Assembly (NCBI GenBank): GCA_015227615.1
Contig: JAALGZ010000004.1
Span: 1,116,001 to 1,180,000 of the forward strand
DNA from: Labyrinthula sp. Ha
Taxonomy: Eukaryota; Sar; Bigyra; Labyrinthulida; Labyrinthulaceae
Length of the DNA stretch: 64,000 bases
Direction: 5' to 3'
Shown in pieces: positions 44,401 through 53,636 of the stretch (its first letter is position 1; each line of letters starts with the position of its first letter). Below the pieces are notes generated by a model. It searched no databases and was not told the DNA's origin. It worked only from the letters and a program-made list of their open reading frames with translations. The position numbers were made by a program, and so were the translations under genes.

Positions 44401-45110
44401 ACATAAGACTCGAAGATTAGAGCCAAATAAAGGAAATATTATATATTTCATGCAATTATAGAAAGGATATTCTTAACTATTTCCCTACTTTCCTCAAAGG
44501 ACCAAGAAGTAAATCTATATAGTCAGCTCGTTTGTTTGGTCTCACCAAAGGAGAGCTTAAATAGCTAAGAAATTGTAAAAAACTCTTCTAACCTTGATAA
44601 CAAAATAAGAACTATAAAATCAATATATTTCATAGAACATAGTATCAGATAAATTGTGTGTAAGTAGGAACAAAAACCCAAAGTCTGCAGCTTCGAACAC
44701 TAGCACAAAACCAATGCTACACTCCTCCTACAATAAAAATGTTTCTTGTTAACACTTTGTTAACATTAAAAAAAAAATTAAACAAAACTGACCATCTTAA
44801 CTATAATAAAAATCTGTAACCTCAATTCAGTTAAAACAATATTTTACTTTCACATAATCTTAAGATCTTTTCCAACTTCTCTTCTTGTTTGTAAACTCTT
44901 TATGTATAAGAACTACATGTGTTTTCAGCACTGACCTATTTAGTATACTATTTTCAAACTTGTATCCAATATGTTTACTATGATTATTATTTCTTATTTA
45001 TCTTCTTTAGTTTGTACTATAATCTGCTCAAGAACAACTTTGGAACATGTCTATAAAAATATTAAGTCATAATTGAACAACTGCATGGATTTTTATGAAA
45101 AATCCAAGAT

Positions 45111-45122
45111 GGCCATGTGGCC
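45111..45122 (+). promoter_or_regulatory. GGCCATGTGGCC site upstream of kinase 1
   Basis: Near-palindrome around an E-box (CATGTG), 236 nt before the ATG of kinase 1. The flanking CATCGTTA resembles the CAATTCGTTA next to the site at 708. Confidence 0.35.
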
Positions 45123-45358
45123 CATCGTTACAAATTCACACAAAGTAACTGATTTTAAGAACCAGGAAGAACTAAAACGTGGAAAAGACACATGGTAGCA
45201 TACATTGCAAGTTCTATTGTGTCATAGCTAGTTCTTTCGTATGACTTGTTTGAACTGGCCATTGTTTAAATGACCGGGACATCTAAGCTGGTCAAAAGTG
45301 AGAACTGTCAGCAAGTGTATTTTCATTTCACTTTAGAACACCAAAACAAATCACAAAA

Positions 45359-46459
45359 ATGAAAAGAAGCAACTCCAACTCAAAATTTACTTGGAAAAAA
45401 ACTGATTCGTTTGCTGATCTTGTAAGAAGTGGTAGTGAGAAAAGTATTACAACGAGTACAACCATCTTTCCCAGACCAAAAGGAAAAACAAATGAGTTGT
45501 TTAAAAAATATAAGAACGCTAATGAACAACTTGGATTTGGTTCTTCTGCCATTGTGTATAAATTCGAAAGAGTATCGAATAAAACTTTTGTTGCTGTTAA
45601 AATAGTATCAACTAAAGGAAAAAATAAAAGAGGGCTGACTTACTTCATAAACGAGGGAAATTTGATGCGCACTTTGAATCATAAAAATATTGTTACTTGC
45701 TTTGAAATGTACCAAACAAAGAGCGAAATACTTTTAGTATTGGATTATGCAGCTGGTGGAGACTTATTTACAGAGATTATAAACCAAAGTAACTTTAGTT
45801 TTACAGAAGAAGACACTAAAATAATACTAAGACAAATTATAAGTGCTTTAAAATACTTGAGAAAAAAAAGTTTGTCACACAGAGACCTCAAATTAGATCA
45901 GTTCTTGCTTATGTCACCTGGAGACATTTCCTGGATAAAACTAACCGATTTTGGTTTTGCCAAGAGTGATAAAAAAACTTTCAGAAGGACTTTGTTCTCT
46001 GAAACCGATGGATACGAGCAAAAGTTATACAAAACAGCGTGTGGAACGCGCGCATGGAGTGCTCCTGAAGTATATAATATGCAAAATAAAGGATATACTT
46101 ATAAAGCGGATGTTTGGAGTGTTGGGGTAATGTCATATTGCTTACTTTCTGGGTTTTTACCTTATGGTTATCCACTGTTGGAACTGTACTCGAAGCAGAT
46201 GTACCAAGATTACTACAAGGAAACCCCAGAGCAGAGAAGAACTAGGATGAAAGAAGTAAAAGCTAGATTTTCTCTTTTACACGAACATGGGATGTTTGAT
46301 TATCAACCACAAAAACTGTGGCGTGGTGTATCTGCTGGAGCTATTGGGTTTATTGGGAAGATGTTAAGGCTGTGTGCTGAAGACAGAGCTTGTTATCAGG
46401 AACTTTTGAAGGATGCTTGGTTGGAATGGAATGCTTTTAGCAAAACTTCTCCGATCTGA
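45359..46459 (+). CDS. Protein kinase, CAMK-like, with atypical catalytic loop (paralog 1)
   Basis: 366-aa Ser/Thr kinase with a 53-residue basic, Ser-rich leader. The fold is complete: Gly-rich loop LGFGSSAIVY (58-67), VAVK with Lys81, helix-C Glu99, HRDLKLDQ (174-181), TDFGFAK (196-202), activation segment ending SAPEV (234-238), DVWSVGVMSYCLLSG (251-265). The catalytic loop has Gln181 where nearly all active kinases have the Mg-binding Asn (HRDLKxxN). The paralog at 56851 has the same change, and both share the odd continuation FLLMSPxDI. The activation segment is long (about 38 residues). No EF hands, so not a CDPK. Activity cannot be assumed. An ACGTGG at 45179 lies in the upstream region. 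Confidence 0.88.
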   Translation: MKRSNSNSKFTWKKTDSFADLVRSGSEKSITTSTTIFPRPKGKTNELFKKYKNANEQLGFGSSAIVYKFERVSNKTFVAVKIVSTKGKNKRGLTYFINEGNLMRTLNHKNIVTCFEMYQTKSEILLVLDYAAGGDLFTEIINQSNFSFTEEDTKIILRQIISALKYLRKKSLSHRDLKLDQFLLMSPGDISWIKLTDFGFAKSDKKTFRRTLFSETDGYEQKLYKTACGTRAWSAPEVYNMQNKGYTYKADVWSVGVMSYCLLSGFLPYGYPLLELYSKQMYQDYYKETPEQRRTRMKEVKARFSLLHEHGMFDYQPQKLWRGVSAGAIGFIGKMLRLCAEDRACYQELLKDAWLEWNAFSKTSPI

Positions 46460-46530
46460 ATAGCTTGTATATGTTTCTGTATTTTGTTGATAGTTTGTAT
46501 TTATTCATTTAATGTTGTTATCTTTCTTTT

Positions 46531-46540
46531 TGCCACGTCG
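46531..46540 (+). promoter_or_regulatory. TGCCACGTCG element before the MBOAT gene
   Basis: One-base variant of TGCCACGTCA, 10 nt before the ATG at 46551, same orientation as the others. Its position favours 46551 over the in-frame ATG at 46512, which lies upstream of the element. Confidence 0.5.
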
Positions 46541-46550
46541 ACTAGTAAAA

Positions 46551-48179
46551 ATGAAAATGAAGAAAAATGAAATACAATTGTCAGTAAACAAAAGAAGAAT
46601 ACTAATAATTGCTTTCTTCTGGGAGGCTATATTTTATATTTTAAATATTTATATTATTCTAAGTTTATCAAATAAGTACGAAGAAGTTCAAAGAAAGCAT
46701 CGGTATGCCCCACGTATCTCTGGGCTACATGAATCTTGGTTGACTTCACTGACAGGAAGAAAAATAGATATAAAAGATGCTCAATACCATGACTTCAGGG
46801 ATAACTTTCCTACTCTTGCTTTATTCTCGATGTTTTTTCTGTCTTCATCTTTTTTTTTAACCAGAGTTCTTGTAATCACAAGAGTCTCCATAATGCACAA
46901 AATCTTCTTGAAAAGTATTTTGTACTCTGTTATTGGATGCCTTTTTTTAAATTTTTTGGTTGGAACAAATAAATTAATAAAAATAATTACGATATCTATG
47001 TTGAACTATGGATTAGTTCATGTACTTCAAATATTTTCATATAAACAGTTTGGCATTGTCATTTGCTGGATTTGGGTTCTTTTCCTTTTACTCTGCTCAA
47101 ACACAGATTATTTACTAGATATCAACTCAGTTGGATTTAATTTTTTTTTATTGAAAATTTTGAGTTATAATCTGGACACGTTGAACTCGTCTGAAAAGTA
47201 TTCTCTACTATCCATGATGAGGTTCTCAATTTATTTTTCGTTTCTTGTTTATGTTCCTCTTTATATTGCAGGCCCAATTTTAACTTTCAACTCTTATGCT
47301 GAAAGTTTGACTAACCATTTTTCTAAACCATATAAACCAAATGTACCATTGAAGTATAAACTCACTTACTTCCTTCGCTTTATTTTTTTCTCTTTGTTTT
47401 TTGAAATTTTTCAACACTATGTATATGTTTCTGCAATTACTTTTCAAGCTTTCAAGCAGAAAACCGTGATTGATTCGAATAAAATGTTTCTGCTTCCTTA
47501 TTTACTTAAAACTCATGATACTTTTTTGTATGATGGAATTAAAGAGATAAGTGGTTTATTTTTTTATTCTTACTGGAGCCTGATGTTTCTCTGGATGAAA
47601 TTTACTTGGATTTGGCGATTTTTTCGTCTTTGGAGTTTACTCGATGATGTCGATTGTGTTGAAAATATGCAACGTTGTATGAACAATAATTACACAGTTG
47701 CTGGATTTTGGAAAGGATGGCATTCAAGCTACAATAAGTTTCTTGTTAAGTATATTTTTATTCCATTGGGTGGAAATAGAGTCTCAACAATACGTAGAGT
47801 AATTAACACTATTCTAATCTTTGCTTTTGTAGCAATTTGGCACGATTTAGAACCTAAATTATTTCTGTGGGGATTGCTCACACCTTTAGTGTTCATTCCT
47901 GAGACAATAGGAAATTACATCTTTAATAAAATAAAGGGTGATGTGTATTTGGATGAGGCTATGATCATTCTTGGCGGTGGGTTTATGATACTTTTACTTA
48001 TGATTGTTAACATGATCGGGTATACTGTGGGAACAGATTTTTTTCAGCTTGGTTTCGGAAATTTGGTTTTGTCGAGTGAGGGGTTTCTTTTTACGCTACT
48101 ATTTTATTCGTTCATGTGCTCTTCTGCTGTGCTAATGAGATTAAGTCGCGGAACTCTTCTAGGTGGAGATCGCAAGTAA
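46551..48179 (+). CDS. GUP1: MBOAT-family O-acyltransferase, GUP1-like
   Basis: 542 aa from 46551 (13 more if 46512 were used). Multipass membrane protein with about ten hydrophobic segments. GUP1 hallmarks are present: YIAGPILTFNSY (about 235), GFWKGWHSSYNKFLVKYIFI followed by PLGG (about 386-410), and FVAIWHDLEPKLFLWG with the catalytic MBOAT His (about 428). Yeast Gup1 remodels GPI-anchor lipids in the ER; HHAT relatives acylate secreted proteins. The GUP1 assignment rests on these blocks; substrate is inferred. The N-terminal segment after the first membrane helix (HRYAPRISGLHESWLTSLTG) also matches the Gup1 order. It lies in tandem 91 bp after kinase 1. Confidence 0.88.
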   Translation: MKMKKNEIQLSVNKRRILIIAFFWEAIFYILNIYIILSLSNKYEEVQRKHRYAPRISGLHESWLTSLTGRKIDIKDAQYHDFRDNFPTLALFSMFFLSSSFFLTRVLVITRVSIMHKIFLKSILYSVIGCLFLNFLVGTNKLIKIITISMLNYGLVHVLQIFSYKQFGIVICWIWVLFLLLCSNTDYLLDINSVGFNFFLLKILSYNLDTLNSSEKYSLLSMMRFSIYFSFLVYVPLYIAGPILTFNSYAESLTNHFSKPYKPNVPLKYKLTYFLRFIFFSLFFEIFQHYVYVSAITFQAFKQKTVIDSNKMFLLPYLLKTHDTFLYDGIKEISGLFFYSYWSLMFLWMKFTWIWRFFRLWSLLDDVDCVENMQRCMNNNYTVAGFWKGWHSSYNKFLVKYIFIPLGGNRVSTIRRVINTILIFAFVAIWHDLEPKLFLWGLLTPLVFIPETIGNYIFNKIKGDVYLDEAMIILGGGFMILLLMIVNMIGYTVGTDFFQLGFGNLVLSSEGFLFTLLFYSFMCSSAVLMRLSRGTLLGGDRK

Positions 48180-51100
48180 TAGCTAATTCTCAGGTCTTAA
48201 CCCCATCATTAAAACTCATTTCGCTTAGAATATAGATGATCCGCCTAAGTTCAGCCGACTTCTACATATTGGACGGATTGTTTTGCGTTTAATGAACCCA
48301 TCTACGAAATTAACCACAAAAACTTCATTGTTATATGAAGCTATATAAACAACACTTCACCTTGTCCTATTGTAAAGATTGGCCTCATGTCTCTGCACAT
48401 CTTTTTATTTTATTTTTGTTAATGGATGACATTTCTCATCAACTTTATATAAATCGTTTCAAATGGAACGAACCTACAGATGAAACACCTCTATAGAAGT
48501 AGCAGAAAATGACACACTCATATTCGTAAATGTTGCTGATAGAAATTGTTTTCACGAAAGATATGTACATCTTGGTTATATCCTATTTTCAGGGTCTTAG
48601 AATTCGATGTAGAATAGTGAAAATTGTGTAAAACTAAGAATCCACTTACTTATATTTTTTGAGTTGGGATCTTTGCTTGAGGACAATAACTTATGCAATG
48701 GAATGGTTTGGTTCATTTAAAGTGTAAAGTTGGACATTGTATTCGACCCGAAGTGAAGCATTGTGCATAAAAATAAAAAGAACTCTTAATAAACCAATGG
48801 GACTTATCTTGGTTACTTTTGCTCACTTTCCTCCAGGTAGAAAAGATAATATAGCTACAACTTGTTTGACATCAAGTCCTTGAACCCTGCAGGATAGAGT
48901 TAACTTCAGGTTCGTTTAGATCTATATTTGGTTTTCAAATACTTTAACCTAAAGAACTTTTCTGTATCTAGGCCTCAACATATAAACTATTTCAGCCCGA
49001 GAACTCCTTTTTTTGAAGACCTTAATTCCTATTCGCACAGTAATAAACCCTTGTGGAGAGCTTCTGTTAGGAGCTAGATTTTGAAAGACCATTCATTTGT
49101 ATCTAATTCAATAACTAATTCTTAATAATGAAGAAATTTAAACTTACTCTCTGTTGCAGTATGATAATATTGTTCTTTCGAGGTATTGCAACATATCATT
49201 TATCTTATTTTTCTCCAAAGATATAAGCTAGCCCGTGCTTTCATTTAAAGAGCTAATTTGATTGGGGACCATTTTCCTCTTTATATTCATAATTGTTTGG
49301 GTAAGTCATTCAAGAATTAATAAATATCATTTTCTACACATGTAGCGTCTGAATCAGAATCTTAGCAATGATTTAAATTGAAGATTTTGGCGATCTCTAT
49401 TTAAATTATTAAACCGGTTTATCTTGCAGGATAGGATAGGGAAAATTTTCGTATCTTCTTCTTAGATTCTTCATTTGTCAATGCTTTGAATATATTCTAG
49501 TGAACTAACTAGTTTATGGACGTTTTACAAACTTCACTCCTACGTTTTCAGTTGTTAATTGATCTTGCATTTACGTATATCCTTAAAATCACTTAATTAC
49601 ATCAGTAGCTTTACTTATCATACAAAGTACAATCGTCTGAGGATAAAACTTCTACATACTAAGGCTTATTTCTTGAATTATTCTAGTTCGCTCAAATCGG
49701 TTATTAGCTCCACTACCCAAGTGTAAGGATGCTGCTTATAGCAGATGCACTTTTTTTGTAGGTTTGTGGATGTTATTACAGCCATCTACACCTGAGACCA
49801 GTTGAGTCAAAGGAAATATAGATAGATTCGTTCTATAAGAAGCATTTAATGTCCCAACCAGAAATCATTGTTACTAGAATTTTTCCTTTAAGATGGTGAA
49901 TTATTTTTTTAAGCTAATGAGGTTGACTTAAGTTGTGTCTCTCCGGGAAAACAAACTTGCTTTACCATCATTTTGAATAGTTTCGTAGTTAATCACTCCT
50001 ATGGTAACGCTTTCTGTTTATATGCTTCAAGGTATAGAAGATGGCTAAAAAGTACGGGAATAAATAGTGGAAGCCTTTTAATTTAATACTTTCGCAACCT
50101 ATTTCAAGATCTCTTCTAATAGATTTCTGAACATGACGACTCAATGCTGCAATTTCCAACCATTTAATCATTTTACTCCTAATAGAAGCATACTAGATTA
50201 ACTAGATTAAGTCTAGAACAGTCTTTTATAGTAACTGGCTATGTTTCATGATTTTCATCGCCCACCCACGGATCTCATCTCTCTTAGAAAATCAGTAGTC
50301 TCTTAATGTAAAACTATGCGGAAACTTCTTGTTGCGTCAACTGAAACTAGGAGTGCAAGATGAGTCTTATAGAACCCTGATACCACATTCAGAGGGTAGT
50401 GAGGCACTTATTGTGTTTTTTGAGTAAAAGGCTTATTAAAGGTGTCTGGTTCAGAATCTCATTCAGATACTCAATGAGCTACTTCAGTATCACGCCTTAG
50501 TCTTCAGCACCCTCAACATTTCCAAAGCCCCATTATAGTGAGTTTCAGTTTGGGGATCCTCAATTCCTCAATGACAGTTTTTTCTCAGTCTGTAATTCTA
50601 ATTGAAAATATCAACTCAGCATGTTTGCATAAAATTTCCGAATGGGTAGGCCCCAACTAATAAGGCTGAAATACTTTAGTTCCAGGGGCTATTGAGAAAC
50701 ATAGAAGTAATGTTGGGGATGCTTGTTGGGATCTAAACAAAGTTTTCATTCTCTTCCATGATGGTTGGATAAGTTTGGATAATTTTACAGGAGTTTTGTT
50801 TCAGAAATGAACACTCTTGCACATATTCAGAATACTTATTTACGGAACTTATCTATATATACCTCAACGTAGCAAATCTATTGGTATTTTGATAACTTGA
50901 ATTTACACGTCTGCACACACCAGAAGTCATAATGTGGTCGTTCAGAAAATCCATCTTCTTCTCTAGCTCTAAGCGAAAAAGGCCTTGTGCGCTGATGATC
51001 AATCTTATCTAGCTTATGTTAGTTAACGTTGCTGAAAATTGTTTTATTTCTGGAGGTATCGGCCACGATAGAATTTAGCAATACTGTTTTAATTCTTTTC

Positions 51101-52271
51101 TCTCTTGCGAATATAAACTAGAATCTTGAGGTTTTTATTTTTGTCAAAATCACTAAATAAAAAATTGCATTCAAAACAAGGTACTGGTAAATTACCAAAA
51201 ACTCAAGACCCATCAGTAGTTGGAAAGGACGTCAAACACATGTTCCGTGATCAAAATACCAGGATTTGATAAACTTATGAGCATTATCCAGAAGCTATGT
51301 TAAAGAATTCTGAACAGTCATCTACTTAGTCAATGAATAGTTTCCTTAAACGAGGTTCCTTGGAAAAAAAGACAAATTTACTTCGTCTTTATCACACTCC
51401 TTCTTCTTTGTCGATATGGGGTTACTTCTTCTATTTTCATGGGCACCAAAGCTAAACCAGGTTGACACGCAGAAATCCCTTCCCATGGCTTCCTAGTAGT
51501 ATTCCCAAATAAAATTTGAATTATAGAAACATAACTTATTGAAAGATGGGTTCATCTTCCGAGGGACGGGTGTTATTGCAGCTCCTTAACATAGTAAATG
51601 GTGTATTTCCTTAGAAACATACCGATGAGAAGCTAATTTTTCTTGCAGTAAGGAAACATACATCTGAGAGCCAGTGTAAAGAGTGTGCTAATTAACCTTT
51701 AAGATGACTTTCTGGAAAATAATGGCAATCCAGTGAATAAAATTGTTAATGCAGAGATCATGGTTATTCGAAGCGTTATAACCAAAGATTTTAAGGGCTC
51801 AAAAATGTGAAACTGGTCTGAGTCCTACTACAGGAATGAAACCCTGCACCTTAATTGATGGAACCCCTTTCTAACACACAAAGCATTAGGCAGAACTTCT
51901 GCAAATGAACCTTAGCTGTTCAAGGGTCCATGCTTTATTGGCAGAGGTAAGCACATGTCTATAGATTTGATAGTATCGGGGCCAGTGCCAAAAAAAAATC
52001 TTCTACCTCTCCTTGTTTGAAAGTAGGCTACAGCTGTCAAAACATTCAAGAGATATAAGTTAATCCAAGTATAAAAGACTCTTAGAACCTTGTTTCTGGT
52101 TTGTATAGTATAGAAAGTTTGGTAACAAACAATATTCTAATGTTTATATTTGTTCTTTTCTATCTTTAAACCAATTTTTCTATATTGACTATAAGTTCAA
52201 AATAAAATTGGTCCTATTTGAAAAAGCTTCGTAAAAAGAATTGATTAATAAACTCTAGAAGTCTGGTACAG
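48180..52271. other. Gene desert, about 4.1 kb
   Basis: No recognisable gene or RNA. The stretch 50430-50760 shares a few short blocks (GGATCCTCAA, TTCCTCAAT, GAAACAT...ATGTTGGG) with 23830-24280; this may be another old dispersed repeat but the match is weak. Confidence 0.5.
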
Positions 52272-52283
52272 GGCCATGTGGCC
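52272..52283 (+). promoter_or_regulatory. GGCCATGTGGCC site before the tail-anchored protein gene
   Basis: Same 12 bases as at 45111, here 48 nt before the ATG at 52332, followed by ATTAATAC. Confidence 0.4.
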
Positions 52284-52331
52284 ATTAATACTAGCTGTAA
52301 ACTGATAGCAAATAAGTGAAGAGGACAAAAG

Positions 52332-52559
52332 ATGAAAGCACAAGAGAAGAAGAAAGAACTTGGTAATGTAAGCATTGTGAATATTGGAACAAAAAACAAC
52401 CAAAAACTGGTTAAAGTAGGTGAAAATGGAGAGGTTATACTTCCGAATATTCGCAGTCAGACAACCTGTGGGAGAATGTGCGACCCAGTTACAATAGTGT
52501 TCTCTTTAATCTGCCTGGTATTAATACTGTTTTTTGTTATAACTAAACTAATCAGATAA
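52332..52559 (+). CDS. Small tail-anchored membrane protein, 75 aa
   Basis: Starts MKAQEKKKELGNVSIV; a polar N-terminal half with conserved-looking VGENGEVILPNI, then Cys46 and Cys50 (TTCGRMC), and a single C-terminal membrane helix at 53-71 (VTIVFSLICLVLILFFVI) followed by TKLIR. This is the layout of tail-anchored proteins inserted into ER or mitochondrial outer membrane, similar in size to Sec61-beta or RAMP4, but the sequence does not match either closely. A clear ATG, a promoter site 48 nt upstream and a neighbouring convergent gene that stops 12 bp away speak for a real gene. The minus-strand frame at 52214-52399 is a shadow. Confidence 0.6.
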   Translation: MKAQEKKKELGNVSIVNIGTKNNQKLVKVGENGEVILPNIRSQTTCGRMCDPVTIVFSLICLVLILFFVITKLIR

Positions 52560-52571
52560 ATATTTCAATAC

Positions 52572-53636
52572 TTAGATACCATTTCCACTCAATAAGTCAG
52601 TTAACGTAACTTTTCTTCTTTGTATGTACCAACTTGAGGATCCAGCCAAGGAAACAAATCCTCCTGTTCCAACATAGTTCTCTGATGTTATTATAAAGTT
52701 ATCTACACTATCTTTCACAGAAGTATCAGCACTTTCATCTTGAGGAGTTTTTACTTTATAATCAACACCAAACACAATCCCATTAATAACAACTTTTTCA
52801 AACCAAAGAGGTAATGCATCCGTCAGTAACGGTTTTTGATCCAAAGGCAGATCCATAAATAAAATATGAACTGAAGATTCTTTTACCTTTAAGGCAGTTG
52901 CATCCGTAGGGTCGGAATCAATTTGTTTCAACCCCTCTTTAGATTCGATTTTTTGCTTGGAAACAACTTTGAAATCGACTTCAAATTTATTTTGCAGAGA
53001 AAAGTATTTAAGTATAAAATCAGAAAACTGATTGGATGATCCAACTTGCACAGCAGATATTGTTTTTTCGTTTTTAAAAGCGTCCAAAATGGATCCCACC
53101 AAGTGTTTCCATATTTCTTCTTCTGTTTCTTTCCTACAGCCTTCCCATTTACACGATTTCACCCATCTGTATTTATATTTCTCTGCATAATTTTCTATAT
53201 TTTCATAAACAGAAATACCAACATTCGAATCATCATACAGCGAGGTTCTTAAGCGACTGTTTTCCATTTCCAATTGTTTCATTTTTGATTCTAACTCGGT
53301 TAATCTCGCTATATTTTTTTTATTTTCTTCAATTAGAGAAGATAATTCTGAAAACTTTAATTCTACTTGCGTAGAATTGAAAACTGGATGTATCTGATTT
53401 CTCGTTGGTGAATTTGGTGCAGCCGAAGCAATTGATATTTTATCTGAAGGAATCATAAAGACTAAGAAGAGAACAGCTGTCAATAACAGAAACGTGGCCG
53501 AAGCTGTTTTCAAGGGATTTGAAAATGTATACATCTTTGTAATTTTTGGCAACAAGCTGGAGCTCTGTGTAGACGGAATAGACGAGAAAGACAGGCTTCT
53601 TTGGGTACTTCTAGTCCTTTGCTTCGCTGTTTGCAT
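52572..53636 (-). CDS. Type II membrane protein with coiled coil and methyltransferase-24-like domain
   Basis: 354 aa. Short Ser/Thr/Arg-rich cytosolic tail, one membrane helix at about 44-62 (TASATFLLLTAVLFLVFMI), then a coiled coil at about 92-132 (ELSSLIEENKKNIARLTELE). The lumenal part resembles a class I methyltransferase fold of the Methyltransf_24 type: KTISAVQVGSSNQFSDFIL as the first strand and VHILFMDLPLDQKP ... LPLWFEKVVINGIVFGVDYK like the 'hIDG.H.y......l....l..GGii...D' block. The Gly-rich SAM loop is not conserved, so binding of SAM is doubtful. A CKWEGC cysteine pair lies just after the coiled coil. A Golgi or ER type II protein with sugar-related role is possible but unproven. 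Converges on the 75-aa gene. Confidence 0.62.
   Translation of the reverse strand: MQTAKQRTRSTQRSLSFSSIPSTQSSSLLPKITKMYTFSNPLKTASATFLLLTAVLFLVFMIPSDKISIASAAPNSPTRNQIHPVFNSTQVELKFSELSSLIEENKKNIARLTELESKMKQLEMENSRLRTSLYDDSNVGISVYENIENYAEKYKYRWVKSCKWEGCRKETEEEIWKHLVGSILDAFKNEKTISAVQVGSSNQFSDFILKYFSLQNKFEVDFKVVSKQKIESKEGLKQIDSDPTDATALKVKESSVHILFMDLPLDQKPLLTDALPLWFEKVVINGIVFGVDYKVKTPQDESADTSVKDSVDNFIITSENYVGTGGFVSLAGSSSWYIQRRKVTLTDLLSGNGI

Larger units (their letters stand above)
38796..45358. other. Gene desert, about 6.5 kb
   Basis: No recognisable gene. It contains one copy of a diverged repeat (about 40895-41400) and a short GTT run at 41278-41290. The last 250 bp hold the promoter region of kinase 1, with a GGCCATGTGGCC site at 45111. 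Confidence 0.5.

Noticed and set aside
45359-46459. Kinase 1 as a calcium-dependent protein kinase (CDPK)
   Set aside because: No EF-hand or autoinhibitory region follows the kinase domain.
46512-46550. Earlier in-frame start of the MBOAT gene (MLLSFFLPRRLVK)
   Set aside because: The ATG lies upstream of the ACGT element that precedes other starts, and the added residues are not conserved in GUP1 proteins; not fully excluded.
52332-52559. 75-aa protein as Sec61-beta
   Set aside because: Size and single C-terminal helix fit, but the conserved pre-membrane motif of Sec61-beta is missing.
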